Positions 32,599 to 42,283 are shown, counted from the first letter of the stretch. The stretch: 48,548 nt of DNA from Anaerocolumna sp. (GCA_029256725.1 JAQSXJ010000023.1:1-48548); one strand, 5' to 3'. The notes: generated by a model from the sequence alone, not told the origin. Program-made: numbers and translations.

Positions 32599-34308
32599 TT
32601 AATAGAGTTCCTCCAGAATTTTTCCAGACACCAGATCCGTCTCATTGAAGGTTTCATTGAGTCTCGTATATTCATCAAACAGCTTCTGCAACAGCTCCTG
32701 CGTCACTCGTTTTGCTCCCTGTAATTCCAAAGTAATATGACTTTTCTTACGTTTGTTGCTAAAAATCTTGACCACTCCGAAGATTCCAAAACCAACACCT
32801 GCCAGTGCAACCAGCGGCTGCAGAAAATACGCAGCTATAAGAGAAGCTACCCCTGCACCAAAGGCTAAATATGCATAGGTATTCTTTACTTTTCCCAATT
32901 TTTCAGCAATCTGCTCACCGTAATAATTGTTTATATTTTCAAGTTCTGCTGCTCTTTCTGTAAAATCCACATCTGCTTTATAGTCACTTAGTTCAACTGA
33001 AAGAACTTTTTTATGAAGAGACCGGTAATAACTAAAATATTTATTAGCTGCCTTTTCCTGCAAACCTTTCATAAGTGTAAACATATTAAGGCGCATTTGA
33101 CCGTTTACCTTATCAAGAGAAAAGTCATAAATCCAGGAAATCAGACTGAGCATTAGGTTGAATTCCTGCTCTGACTTTTTCTTCTTTTCAGCAATTTCTG
33201 CTTTGGCCTTATCTACGTCACCATTGTAACGGATAATTAATTCGTTATATTCTATTTCATCATAGGTTTCCTGTTCGCTGGGAATTGGTTTTTTAAGCAA
33301 TTCATCCATGAAATCACTGAGATACCTGTTCTTCTCATCTATCGGTACATTCTTGATTCTATTTATCATTTCCAGTATATGATAATTATTATATGCCAGA
33401 TTCAGCATATCAAGCAATTTATCATAATCTTTGCAGTATTTGCCAAGTCCAGGAAAGTCATAACTTTCAGACGTTTTTAAACGCAATAGATTCTGTTGTA
33501 TCCGGCCTATAATTTCCTCTTCTTTATAACCTTCTCTTTCCGCATTCTTTAACATCATACGGTTGATGAAGTTCTTCACCTCTCCGGCTGTTTTATCATC
33601 CACATTTACGGTTAAGGTCTTACTGATCAAGGAGAATAGCATCAGAAAAGTACTCTCATCACTACCGGTCAGATCACACTGCTGATACAGCATAAACCAC
33701 TTTGCCGCAGCTTCTTCCCTGCCCATTCTAATGTTAAATATCATATAAAAGATACTGCTGTTTTTCTTATCCAGACTTACAGCTCTCTCAATTGCTTTAT
33801 CTGCCAGAAGCTTATCGTCATTGTTCCATGCCATAATACTTAATAAGGCACAGGTCAGCCAGTAATCCGGTGTCTTTAAATGCTGTTTTTCGATAGATTT
33901 ATAGATAACCTCATCACTTACCATATTAAGATTTAAGTTATCCATTATCCCCTGTACCAGTTTTCTCACTGTCCGGTAATTGTTAAACTCATAGTACTTT
34001 CTATTATTCAGCGCTCGAATCCTTTTATTCGCTAATTCTACACGCTTATACTTCGAATAGATATGGTCTATTTCAGCTTGTACTTCAAAGGAATCCAGTG
34101 CTTTGTTGATGGAATCGTTTAACGTTGTGGCAGCAGTGTCCAGTGAATTTCGAATCTTATCATTGTAGTTGAGTAACACTGAATTGTTGCGGACAATTTC
34201 ACTAACCACTCCTGCAATTTCATTACGAATAGCCTGATTCTGAATTTCAATTCCAGACAGCTCTGCCTCCAGTTTGCTGACCCGGCTCTTTAATTCCCAA
34301 TTGCTCAC
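32599..34308 (-). CDS. Coiled-coil / helical-repeat / TM-hairpin protein, paralogue A (system gene 9)
   Basis: 569 aa, function unknown. The start is a GTG overlapping the AAA stop (GTGA), with GGAGG upstream, so it is translationally coupled. Residues 1-70 form a coiled coil. Residues 110-450 are all-helical with the core TPDYWLTCALLSIMAWNND, then KNSSIFYMIFNIRMGREEAA and KWFMLY. A transmembrane hairpin lies at about 478-516, and the last 50 residues form another helix. The core is shared with two other genes in this operon (38,342 and 40,107): Y-W-L, A-W-x-N, N-I/L-R-x-x-R and KW-F/Y line up. It has no enzymatic motif. The build suggests a membrane-anchored scaffold or polymer acted on by the AAA protein encoded just before it (inference). 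Confidence 0.85.
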   Translation of the reverse strand: MSNWELKSRVSKLEAELSGIEIQNQAIRNEIAGVVSEIVRNNSVLLNYNDKIRNSLDTAATTLNDSINKALDSFEVQAEIDHIYSKYKRVELANKRIRALNNRKYYEFNNYRTVRKLVQGIMDNLNLNMVSDEVIYKSIEKQHLKTPDYWLTCALLSIMAWNNDDKLLADKAIERAVSLDKKNSSIFYMIFNIRMGREEAAAKWFMLYQQCDLTGSDESTFLMLFSLISKTLTVNVDDKTAGEVKNFINRMMLKNAEREGYKEEEIIGRIQQNLLRLKTSESYDFPGLGKYCKDYDKLLDMLNLAYNNYHILEMINRIKNVPIDEKNRYLSDFMDELLKKPIPSEQETYDEIEYNELIIRYNGDVDKAKAEIAEKKKKSEQEFNLMLSLISWIYDFSLDKVNGQMRLNMFTLMKGLQEKAANKYFSYYRSLHKKVLSVELSDYKADVDFTERAAELENINNYYGEQIAEKLGKVKNTYAYLAFGAGVASLIAAYFLQPLVALAGVGFGIFGVVKIFSNKRKKSHITLELQGAKRVTQELLQKLFDEYTRLNETFNETDLVSGKILEELY

Positions 34309-35840
34309 CTTACCGCCTCCTGCTGTTTTGATACATTAATGGCCTTTTCCTCACCCCATTTACAGATGTCCTCTACAAGTTCACTATTTGTTCTGGATAT
34401 GGGGATTATCTTAGTAATGGCGGAGAGTAGTTCCTTTATAATAATTTCACTGTTTAATGGTGTAACTCCTGGAATATAACCGTTTATAAGCAGCTTCTGC
34501 GCTACATCCTTAATAGCATTTTCAATATCCGAATAGGAATACTTATCCGTTTTTCTTACTAATTCCTCAAGCTCCCGCTCCTTTGGTACCAGCTTCATGG
34601 TTCGTTCCATATAATGCAGGATTACTTCTTTTCGCTCTTCTTCGCCCGGCAGTCCTGCAAAAAATATTTCAGAAAACCGTCCCTTTCGATACAATTCGTA
34701 AGGAAGAGCTTTGACATCATTTGCAGTTGCTACCATAAACACTTTACTTTTTGCTTCCTGCAGCCAGAAGAGAAAATCTCCAAGCACTCTCTTCCCGGTT
34801 TCATTTCCGGAATCTGAAGTAGCGAGTACCTTTTCTATTTCATCAATCCATAAAATACACGGAGAAACATTTTCAATATATTGCAGGGCTTCTCTCATCT
34901 TTTTCTCACTCTCGCCCACCCATTTATCGAAAATTGCCCCTACGTCCAGTCTGAATAACGGCAGTTCCCACTCCTGTGAAATCAGTTTGGCTGACAGAGA
35001 TTTGCCACAGCCCGGTACTCCTACCAGTAAGATTCCTTTCGGCGGTACCAGATCGTACCGATCCAGAACTTCCTCCGGCATAAAGAATACTTTTTTCTTT
35101 TCAGTCAGCCAGGCTTTTAGATTTCCCATACCGGCAATCCTGTATTTTCTGCTGTCATTTATATATTGAACACTGGCACTTCTGGTATACAGGCGCTGTT
35201 TCTGTTCTGTCAGTCTATGGATTCTTGACTTGTCCAAACCATTGCTGTCTATTATCTCAGCAGAAAGAATATTATCTATCTGTATTTCCGAAAAGCCTTG
35301 AAGCAGTACAGCCATTCTTGCAATATCCTGGTTGTCCAGATTAATCGTAAACCTTCCTCTGTAAGTATGTATAAATTCCTCTATCTGGTTTGTTCTTTCC
35401 TGTAGATCCGGAAGGTCAAGGGTAGTAATCATTCCAAACTGCAGAAGCCTGGTCCATACCGTATCCGGCGTTATAAGTATTAATACCCCGGCAGTTTCCT
35501 TCGCCATATATAGTATGTTCAATAATTCCCTGGAATATACATTATCATCGGATATTCTCTTTGCGTCTCCCAGTGCTATGGTACAGTGACGCTGCTTCTT
35601 ATAGGCTCCCAGAAAATAGCCCAGAGGATCCTCCTGGGTATCATAGACTCCCCCTGCACTGTTTAAATTCTTTAACTGCTTGGCATCGGTATAATAGAGT
35701 ATATCCAACTGTTTCTCGGCCGCAAGTTCTCTAAGCATCTTCTCGGCCCTCTCCCGTTCCGTAGTATTAACGATTACTAAGGGCGTTCTGGCTATGATAT
35801 AACGCAATAATTCCTGTTTTACTTCCTTGTAATTACTCAT
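34305..35840 (-). CDS. Ycf46-like AAA ATPase (system gene 8)
   Basis: 511 aa. The ATG at 35840 (MSNYKEV) is chosen over upstream ATG/TTG codons because GGTGG lies 5 nt before it. The first 150 residues form a degenerate RecA-like domain, RTPLVIVNTTERERAEKMLR, typical of Ycf46-type AAA proteins. The second domain is an active AAA module: Walker A GVPGCGKSLSAK (274-285), Walker B CILWIDEIEK (328-337), sensor ATAND and arginine-finger YRKGRFSE. A pore-loop candidate is IFDKWVGESE, in the position of the FtsH/Vps4 aromatic loop. The C-terminal lid has YSYSDIENAIKD. It is coupled to paralogue A by GTGA overlap. It probably remodels or extracts one of the neighbouring membrane proteins. Confidence 0.88.
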   Translation of the reverse strand: MSNYKEVKQELLRYIIARTPLVIVNTTERERAEKMLRELAAEKQLDILYYTDAKQLKNLNSAGGVYDTQEDPLGYFLGAYKKQRHCTIALGDAKRISDDNVYSRELLNILYMAKETAGVLILITPDTVWTRLLQFGMITTLDLPDLQERTNQIEEFIHTYRGRFTINLDNQDIARMAVLLQGFSEIQIDNILSAEIIDSNGLDKSRIHRLTEQKQRLYTRSASVQYINDSRKYRIAGMGNLKAWLTEKKKVFFMPEEVLDRYDLVPPKGILLVGVPGCGKSLSAKLISQEWELPLFRLDVGAIFDKWVGESEKKMREALQYIENVSPCILWIDEIEKVLATSDSGNETGKRVLGDFLFWLQEAKSKVFMVATANDVKALPYELYRKGRFSEIFFAGLPGEEERKEVILHYMERTMKLVPKERELEELVRKTDKYSYSDIENAIKDVAQKLLINGYIPGVTPLNSEIIIKELLSAITKIIPISRTNSELVEDICKWGEEKAINVSKQQEAVR

Positions 35841-35921
35841 CCTAACCACCATTCGCGCTTTGGCGCGCTCCAATCAATAATTCACACTAACCACTATAGG
35901 CGCCTTGGGGCGGCTCCAATC
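35841..35921 (-). repeat. Two tandem copies of a GATTGGAG palindromic repeat
   Basis: Copy A (35875-35841, minus) reads GATTGGAGCGCGCCAAAGCG, then CGAATGGTGGTTAGG, and abuts the ATG of the AAA gene. Copy B (35921-35884) reads GATTGGAGCCGCCCCAAGGC, then GCCTATAGTGGTTAGT. Both contain a GC-rich hairpin around CCAA and end in TGGTTAG. A third, more diverged copy lies at 47,138-47,105. Confidence 0.75.
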
Positions 35922-36050
35922 AAAACGTAGATTGCTTTTAATTTCTTTTCTGTCTCGCAATCTGCAGCTTGATACAGCAATATTTTTAAATAACCTTGCA
36001 GAAGATGCAATCAGACAAGTTCAATACCCTGTTAACTTAAATACACTGTA

Positions 36051-36554
36051 CTAGATCTTCATCTGCTCTTTTACATAACCATAAAAACTTCGCTTCTGCA
36101 TTAGATATAAAATCTCCTCTATAAAATGTCCCGGATAATCCATTGCGGCATTTTTTAAATATCTTATTATTTCAATTTGATACAATTTGACATTCTCACA
36201 AATATCCCTGTTCAATTTCTGCTTCATACTTCCTGAAAGACATGAATACTCCATATAAAAAAAGCATTGCTTTAATTTCTTTCGAAAGTTCATCAGTTCT
36301 CTGTCTGCTAACCAGACATCACTATATTGAAGTGCTTGGTTTAACTTCTTCTCCAGTCTGTGAAAGCTGTCATCCAATAATTGGCGTAACAAGTCCCTTG
36401 CCTGTATCAAAAGCAGTTCACTCCATTCTAGCGTTAAATCCAAAGGAGCGGCAGCTTTTAATATAGCATAGTTTTTATCATTCAAACCGTTAGCTTTCAC
36501 CTCACTGGCTATTTGCAGCCAATACGAATATGTATTACCTACTACCGCCTGCAT
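36051..36554 (-). CDS. Helical protein of unknown function (system gene 7)
   Basis: 167 aa, not recognised. Almost entirely alpha-helical by pattern: amphipathic helices around IASEVKANGLNDKNYAIL, WSELLLIQARDLLRQLLDD and ELMNFRKKLKQCFFYMEY. No membrane segment. Three Cys residues (in KQCFFYMEYSC and RDICEN) are not in a metal-motif spacing. The start codon shares one base with the stop of the 56-aa gene before it (TAATG), a strong sign of coupled translation and probably of a complex. A gap of 210 nt with two GATTGGAG repeats separates it from the AAA gene. Confidence 0.75.
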   Translation of the reverse strand: MQAVVGNTYSYWLQIASEVKANGLNDKNYAILKAAAPLDLTLEWSELLLIQARDLLRQLLDDSFHRLEKKLNQALQYSDVWLADRELMNFRKKLKQCFFYMEYSCLSGSMKQKLNRDICENVKLYQIEIIRYLKNAAMDYPGHFIEEILYLMQKRSFYGYVKEQMKI

Positions 36555-36724
36555 TATTTCAGAAAGCCAAAAGTAGGCTCTAAGCTCCAGGCAGGAAGTT
36601 TCTTATTCATTTCTTTTAATTTTTCATTGGAAACATCTGCTGTTTCTGATTTTCCTTGTGCGAAGTTCTCCATTATTCTCTGTTCCAATAAGTCATCTAA
36701 TTCCAGATCCTTATCTTTCTCCAT
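36554..36724 (-). CDS. 56-aa protein coupled to the next gene (system gene 6)
   Basis: The start is an ATG at 36724 with AAAGG 10 nt upstream. The first half is a charged helix (MEKDKDLELDDLLEQRIMEN). The end reads NKKLPAWSLEPTFGFLK, a Pro/Trp-rich short linear motif that looks like a docking peptide. The stop TAA overlaps the next ATG as TAATG, so I take it as real in spite of its size. It has no family I know; an adaptor for the 167-aa protein or for the AAA ATPase is a reasonable guess. Confidence 0.7.
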   Translation of the reverse strand: MEKDKDLELDDLLEQRIMENFAQGKSETADVSNEKLKEMNKKLPAWSLEPTFGFLK

Positions 36725-36743
36725 AGTATCCCATCCTTTCCTC

Positions 36744-38342
36744 TTATAAATATTCCAGTTCGCTGATAAGCTTTTCTTTCTTACTTTTGCTTTCCTTCAT
36801 AAACTGTTTGAAATCTGCTAATTCATTCATGCAATTATTCAAATTTTCAAGAGCCGCATTTACCCTCTTGGGATATGCTTTCCTTGCTTTTACTACTCTT
36901 AATGCAAGAAATCCAAGTGAAAGCACTGTACCTATTAAAGAAAACGGTGTTACAAAGGCCAGTCCGATTGTAAGGATCACTGCAATCACGGCAGCTATAT
37001 TGTAGGTATTGACATACATTATCTGAAATTTATTATTATTATAAAAGCTCTTCATTTGTTCTGTCTGCTCAGCCTGATCCTCACCATTTGTAATTCCTGA
37101 CCAGGTATCAATATGCAGCCTAAAATCAAGAGGTATTGCCTGGTTTATTGATAAGGTCCAGTTCTCAATAGCTTCCTTAAACCATTTTCTGGTATTTTGA
37201 AGCCCAAACTTTCGAACATGAACATCGGTCTGAGAATTATCATCAAAGACAGCCCACTTCACCATCTGATTTCCCACATTGAAACCTTCTGTCTGAAGAC
37301 CTTTAAAGGCTTCATATTGTTGTTCTGCCGACTCAACCTTGCCGTCATTTTCGATGATCATCTTAAAATATACCTGCTGATTCTTTAATTCCAGCTCTTC
37401 TTTGTCATAATTAGTAATCAGATTCACCAGAATACTGTCTATCCGGTTATTATAATTTTCCTTCGTTTGTTCTGAAAGCTCAACATTAAGGGATTTGACA
37501 AGCTCTAAAAGATCGTTGTATTTTGCTCCATCAATATAAGAAGCTTCCACCTCTGAAACATTGTCGCAGAACTGCTTCAATGAGGGATAATCACAGGAAT
37601 TCTTACCTGGAAGGTTTCTGATATAGGTCAGATAAGTCTCCGTCAGAGTCGCTGAGATTTCTTCATTGGCATCCAGCTGATTTACCCAGTTCTGTATAAC
37701 CTTATTCACTTCATTTTCTAGCTCTTTATCTGTTCCGAAGATACCATTTAAATAGGCCTGGAGTACAACCGCCGCCTCCTGCTGTAAAAAGGCAGGGTCA
37801 ACTGTTTTCATATATTCATAAAACCATTTTCTGGCTACCTCGCTGCGGGCAAATCTAAGATTCATAAGACAGAAGAAAAGCGTGCTCTTAATACTGTCCT
37901 TTCGAACAACTTCTGATATGGCGTTCTTGGCAACCTCCGGATAATCATTCACCCAGGCGGTAATGGCAATCAATGCATAAGACAGCCAATAACGGGAGCT
38001 GGTAATCCACAGTTCTTCCGATAATTCCTGCATGGTACTGTTTCTCACCAGATTAATATCAAAATCCTTTACTACTCCCATTACAGTTTTTCGAATAGCC
38101 TCGTAATCGCCGAATTGCTCCTTTAGTACCTGATCAATTCGAAGCATATTTTCATGGGCAATCTGTTTCTCTTCATTTTGTATCATATCAGATTTGAACT
38201 TACTGATACTGTCGTAAATTTTATCGGTGGTAGCTCTTAGACTGGAGGTTGATGTATTTACAGACTCAATCTTGACATCTACTCTGGATTTAAATGAGCT
38301 AATGGTTTCATTTAAATTATTTACCGCATTACTGGAACTCAT
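36744..38342 (-). CDS. Coiled-coil / helical-repeat / TM-hairpin protein, paralogue B (system gene 5)
   Basis: 532 aa. The ATG at 38342 has GGGGAGG 7 nt upstream and starts 16 nt behind the previous stop. Residues 1-70 form a coiled coil, then a helical domain with SRYWLSYALIAITAWVNDYP, KSTLFFCLMNLRFARSEVAR and KWFYEYMKTVD. A second conserved block reads VHVRKFGLQNTRKWFKEAIE. A transmembrane hairpin (about 448-486) and a basic/coiled C-terminus follow. Closest in the window to paralogue C, with which it shares the V/I-x-VRKF-x3-x-KKW/RKW block that paralogue A has largely lost. Probably an oligomerising, membrane-anchored partner. Confidence 0.85.
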   Translation of the reverse strand: MSSSNAVNNLNETISSFKSRVDVKIESVNTSTSSLRATTDKIYDSISKFKSDMIQNEEKQIAHENMLRIDQVLKEQFGDYEAIRKTVMGVVKDFDINLVRNSTMQELSEELWITSSRYWLSYALIAITAWVNDYPEVAKNAISEVVRKDSIKSTLFFCLMNLRFARSEVARKWFYEYMKTVDPAFLQQEAAVVLQAYLNGIFGTDKELENEVNKVIQNWVNQLDANEEISATLTETYLTYIRNLPGKNSCDYPSLKQFCDNVSEVEASYIDGAKYNDLLELVKSLNVELSEQTKENYNNRIDSILVNLITNYDKEELELKNQQVYFKMIIENDGKVESAEQQYEAFKGLQTEGFNVGNQMVKWAVFDDNSQTDVHVRKFGLQNTRKWFKEAIENWTLSINQAIPLDFRLHIDTWSGITNGEDQAEQTEQMKSFYNNNKFQIMYVNTYNIAAVIAVILTIGLAFVTPFSLIGTVLSLGFLALRVVKARKAYPKRVNAALENLNNCMNELADFKQFMKESKSKKEKLISELEYL

Positions 38343-38358
38343 GGTACCGCCTCCCCTT

Positions 38359-40107
38359 CTAATTAAATTCTTCAAACACCTGAATCAGGTCTGCCGCTTT
38401 TTCATCGGCCAGCTTATAGTCTTTTCTCCATTGACGTAATTCTTCCATGGCACTGTTTAAGAATTTACAGCCTTTATCTCTTCTGGATTTCAGAATGTCC
38501 GTCATATCAACGATTCTTCGCCACAAGAGAAAACCACCGATAATACCAAGAAGTATACCTATTACCAGTGCTATCTTTTGAAAGAAGAAAAACATGATCA
38601 GTATAATCAGCAAGGAAATCAGGCACATACCTGAAAAAACTTTAATATAGCGGTCTGAGAAAGTATCCTTAAACCTGTTTTTATAATAATGCTTTGAGAG
38701 AGAGACTTTCGCTTCCTCATAAGAATCTTCGTCATACTCTCCTTCCCAGCCATCAACTGCAAAGGTATATTTTGCCTTCTCTTCCTGTCGGTATCCTTTG
38801 GCAAAGGTCTCAAATCCCGCACAGATCCACTTCTTTAAGTGGCTGATTGCAAATTTACGAACACTGATATCGACCCGTTCATCCTCTGTAAAAGCCCAGT
38901 CAAAAAGCAGCTTATCAAAAGAGGTCTTATCCTGTTCTTCCTCAAAGGAGGCATTAAAGAACTGCTGTGCCAGTCCAATATCACCTTTTGCACGCACAAT
39001 CATTTCATTGTATCTGAGATTTTTGATTACTTTAAATTCTTCCTGATCATAGGTATTGATCAATGAATAGAGGATATCTTCTATTCTCTGAAAGAGATCC
39101 AAATTCTCTTTCTTCTCTCCTTCCAGCAATCTTTTATATCTGGTTGCCAGAACGCCATTCTTCTCAGCATCTGATAAAAGCTTCTTCATCTGATCGTAAT
39201 CTCTGCAATAACGGCGAAGATGTTCATACTCCTGATCCGTGATATGTAAATAGATATCCGCATACTCTCTGGTTTTAGCTGTTACCTGATTTTTATAATC
39301 AGGGTTCATGCTCTCCAGACTTATAAGCATATCTTTAAAGTACTCTTTAATCTGATTACTAAATTCCGTATCTCCTCCAAAACCGCCTTTTAAATACGCC
39401 TGCAATATATATTGCCATTCCACGCCCAGATTGTTCTTATCAACCCGGCTTAAATAGCATAAATACCATTTCTTCGCTGCTTCCGTTCTGGTAAAACGAA
39501 GATTAATCAGCAGGAAAAAGAGTGATGTATTCAAAAAATCCATGGACATTGCCTTTGTAACAGCCCTGTTTGCGGCTTCTTCCTCGTTGGAAGCCCAAAG
39601 CATGACCGCCATAATTCCATAAGCTAACCAATAGTCTGTATTTTGAAGATATACTTTTTCAACCTTTTTTCGCATGTTTTCATCAGAGCAGATATGGGCA
39701 TCCAGTCCAACTACATACCCAAGAGTTATTCGTCTTAGTTCATGAAAGAAGGAAAATTTGGTATAGTACTCATCTGTATAATGGGATACATTTTTAGAAG
39801 CTGTACTTAAATTCTTAAACGTGAAATAAGAAGAAGACAGCTCTTCTATTAATGCAGATAATTCAAAAGTACTGGTATCTGCCTGGTTTACTTTATCAGA
39901 TACATAGGACATTAAACCAAATACTTCCCTGTCCATATCTTTGGCATTTGATGCCAGAATGGATATATTTCTTACCAGAGAATCAAGCTCAATACGCAGT
40001 TCGTTATTCTCTGCATAAGCTCTGCTTATTCTGTTATTTAGGCTGTTTATCTGACTTCTTAGTCTTTCTGCTTCTTCCCGCTCGGCTCTTGCTTCCTCTT
40101 CCGTCAT
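38359..40107 (-). CDS. Coiled-coil / helical-repeat / TM-hairpin protein, paralogue C (system gene 4)
   Basis: 582 aa, ATG with AAGGAGG 9 nt upstream. An N-terminal coiled coil (EEEARAEREEAERLRSQI) is followed by the shared helical core, TDYWLAYGIMAVMLWASNEE, TSLFFLLINLRFTRTEAAKK and WYLCYLSRVDK. The second block is VDISVRKFAISHLKKWICAG. A very hydrophobic hairpin (about 488-530, with a run of five Phe) precedes a C-terminal helix ending ADLIQVFEEFN. No nucleotide-binding motif occurs, so it is not a dynamin, although the coil-hairpin-coil build is reminiscent. It is the first of three paralogues in transcription order. Confidence 0.85.
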   Translation of the reverse strand: MTEEEARAEREEAERLRSQINSLNNRISRAYAENNELRIELDSLVRNISILASNAKDMDREVFGLMSYVSDKVNQADTSTFELSALIEELSSSYFTFKNLSTASKNVSHYTDEYYTKFSFFHELRRITLGYVVGLDAHICSDENMRKKVEKVYLQNTDYWLAYGIMAVMLWASNEEEAANRAVTKAMSMDFLNTSLFFLLINLRFTRTEAAKKWYLCYLSRVDKNNLGVEWQYILQAYLKGGFGGDTEFSNQIKEYFKDMLISLESMNPDYKNQVTAKTREYADIYLHITDQEYEHLRRYCRDYDQMKKLLSDAEKNGVLATRYKRLLEGEKKENLDLFQRIEDILYSLINTYDQEEFKVIKNLRYNEMIVRAKGDIGLAQQFFNASFEEEQDKTSFDKLLFDWAFTEDERVDISVRKFAISHLKKWICAGFETFAKGYRQEEKAKYTFAVDGWEGEYDEDSYEEAKVSLSKHYYKNRFKDTFSDRYIKVFSGMCLISLLIILIMFFFFQKIALVIGILLGIIGGFLLWRRIVDMTDILKSRRDKGCKFLNSAMEELRQWRKDYKLADEKAADLIQVFEEFN

Positions 40108-40198
40108 TACGCCTACCTCCTTGCCACTTTTCTATATAACACCCCTGTCTTCACATGTATACTCTGAAATTAATAAAGGTGCGTTTAACATAATCTGT

Positions 40199-42268
40199 TT
40201 AAAAGAATGAAAACATTCGGTATTCATCCGCGAGCTGCAATGTTAAGGATGATAGACTGCTTTTATATTCGCCCAGATATTTCTTAAATTTCATGATATT
40301 ACCATTTACTCTTATCTCATTATTCAGCTTTACTTTCTTCTCATTAAGGAAGGCTGCTATAGCTTTGGCTGTATCATAAGCATCAGCTGAAGATAAGAGA
40401 TAGATCTGAAACAGATTACCTTCTATCCTGCTTCCCAGATGGGTGGTTTCAGTAAAGGCAGTATTTAAGTCAAAAGAAGCATCTTCAAACAGCGCTTTGC
40501 AATTATTTACTTTATCAACTTCTTTTGCCAGAAGCAGATAGTTTACTAAAGCTTTTTCACTAATTTGATAACTGCTCTCCGCCAACAGTTTAAAAAGCCT
40601 TGGAGAATAATCACTCTCCTTTTTTAAGGACATCAAATATGTATCCAGACTGTCGCTGCGTACCTGTGTTCCGTTATCAATTAATTTCTTTATTCTCTCT
40701 TCTTTCTCTGTTGAAGTATCAGCTTCAGAAGATATGTATTGATTCAAAACCTTGGAATCCGCTACAAAGCCTTCTGACAGCAGAAGATTTACAACCTCCT
40801 CCTTTACTCCTGGCTGATCTGCAGATGACATAATGTATTGAGAAAGCAAGTCACTGACATAAGTTTTATGAAAACCTGTATGAAAAATCTGCTTTAATAC
40901 CTCAGTTTTATCCATTCCATCTGTGACTGTTCGAAGTGTATAATTCTCCACAGTGCCAATGGATATTGGTGCATTTTCTGAAAGCAGTACAGAGAGTATC
41001 TGCTTTCTTCTGTCTCTGTTATCCTGAAGTTCGCACAGATAGCAGTTTATAACTCCGTCCAGATTTCTATTATCCAAATCAAAGAGAAGCAGTTTCTTTA
41101 GGATAGCAGCCGTTTCTTTATTCCCATACTCTTTTCGGCTTAAAAAGTCAGCCATGACTTTTGCATTTAACTTCACATAACAGCCATTTTCCTGCAGAGC
41201 TTCCAGACATGCAAGTGCTGTTTCATATTTCTGACCGACTAATAAAGCATACTCCATTAATTCTTCCAGCTCATTATCTCTAAGTTCTTCTTTACACAGG
41301 ATATCAAAGGTTTTCTTTGCCTCTTCATAGTTCACCGTATAACGGCAGATACCGGCCAATACAGCCTGTATCTTTATTCTAAGTCCCATTATGTCAGCAA
41401 CTTCCTGTACAGCATTTTTTTGACTAGCTGTACTTATCTGAATAGCTGACCTTTTCAGTGCTGCAATTTCTTCCAACACAGTATTCTTTGTATTGACGCT
41501 GTCAGTACTGTTTATAAAATAATCTTCAATTACCTTCGCATCTATCTTAATTGAACCCTGACGAATAAGTTTAAATAGGATACTTCTCTTCTTCTCATTA
41601 TCCGGATAGCCGTTAAGAATGTCCTCTAATGCAGTTTCTCTGTCAATATTATTGACGTTATTAAGTATCTCCTCAACCACCTGAAGTTTTCCCTGTTTTA
41701 TTGCCAAACGAAGCAGATTACGATTTGCATCCACTGAGAAAATTTCACTTGCTTTCATTTTTGATGTTATGTAGTCTAATCTGCCTGCATCCTTTAGCGT
41801 ATCGAATACCAAGGCAAGGTTGGCATAAATATCAGAGGCTGCATTTCCAAAAGATTCATAAAGGTTAATTTCTTCTACATTAATTACAGGAAATTCTTCT
41901 TTAAGTCTTTTGGCATTGAATTTTATCATTTCCATAATATTTCTGGCTTCATTCTGATCCTTTGTCAGAGTTATCTTCGCCATGGATACACTTAAGGTTG
42001 CTAACAGCGTTCCGATATGCCCATGATTTTTTCGTTCACAATCCTCAAGATTCTCCTGAGCACTATCCATCCTTTTATATGCAACATCCAGCAGGGTCTG
42101 CCTTACAACGTCATTGATTCCCTCGATACCATCTACCGATACCTTATCAAAGGTGGCTTCTCTTTCGATAACAGTTCCGCAATACATACAGACCCATATC
42201 TTCTTTAAGGGATCAAATTCCAGCTTTCCACCGCAAGCACATTTTCTAGCAATAAAATTAACAGCCAT
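40199..42268 (-). CDS. Zinc-ribbon protein with long helical-repeat body (system gene 3)
   Basis: 689 aa. The N-terminus holds a TFIIB-like zinc ribbon with ligands Cys10, Cys12, Cys27 and Cys30 (KCACGG and WVCMYCG). The remaining 650 residues are a solenoid of short helices in which a block of about 33 residues recurs: for example AVQEVADIMGLRIKIQAVL, the LLSENAPISIGTVENY unit, LLSEGFVADSKVLNQY and LIDNGTQVRSDSLDTYL. This is reminiscent of ankyrin-like or HEAT repeats with a L-x-x-x-G-x-x-V/I-x-x-x-x-L-x-x-Y consensus. No TM helix. ATG with GAGG upstream. A scaffold that binds several partners fits best. Confidence 0.82.
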   Translation of the reverse strand: MAVNFIARKCACGGKLEFDPLKKIWVCMYCGTVIEREATFDKVSVDGIEGINDVVRQTLLDVAYKRMDSAQENLEDCERKNHGHIGTLLATLSVSMAKITLTKDQNEARNIMEMIKFNAKRLKEEFPVINVEEINLYESFGNAASDIYANLALVFDTLKDAGRLDYITSKMKASEIFSVDANRNLLRLAIKQGKLQVVEEILNNVNNIDRETALEDILNGYPDNEKKRSILFKLIRQGSIKIDAKVIEDYFINSTDSVNTKNTVLEEIAALKRSAIQISTASQKNAVQEVADIMGLRIKIQAVLAGICRYTVNYEEAKKTFDILCKEELRDNELEELMEYALLVGQKYETALACLEALQENGCYVKLNAKVMADFLSRKEYGNKETAAILKKLLLFDLDNRNLDGVINCYLCELQDNRDRRKQILSVLLSENAPISIGTVENYTLRTVTDGMDKTEVLKQIFHTGFHKTYVSDLLSQYIMSSADQPGVKEEVVNLLLSEGFVADSKVLNQYISSEADTSTEKEERIKKLIDNGTQVRSDSLDTYLMSLKKESDYSPRLFKLLAESSYQISEKALVNYLLLAKEVDKVNNCKALFEDASFDLNTAFTETTHLGSRIEGNLFQIYLLSSADAYDTAKAIAAFLNEKKVKLNNEIRVNGNIMKFKKYLGEYKSSLSSLTLQLADEYRMFSFF

Positions 42269-42283
42269 TTTCTAACTACCTCT

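Noticed and set aside
34711..35169. 152-codon plus-strand frame opposite the AAA gene
   Set aside because: It is the antisense of the Walker A/B region; Ser/Phe-rich composition is typical of reverse-strand shadows.
38359..40107. Dynamin-like GTPase
   Set aside because: The coil/TM-hairpin/coil build is similar, but no P-loop (GxxxxGKS/T), DxxG or T/NKxD motif exists in any of the three paralogues.
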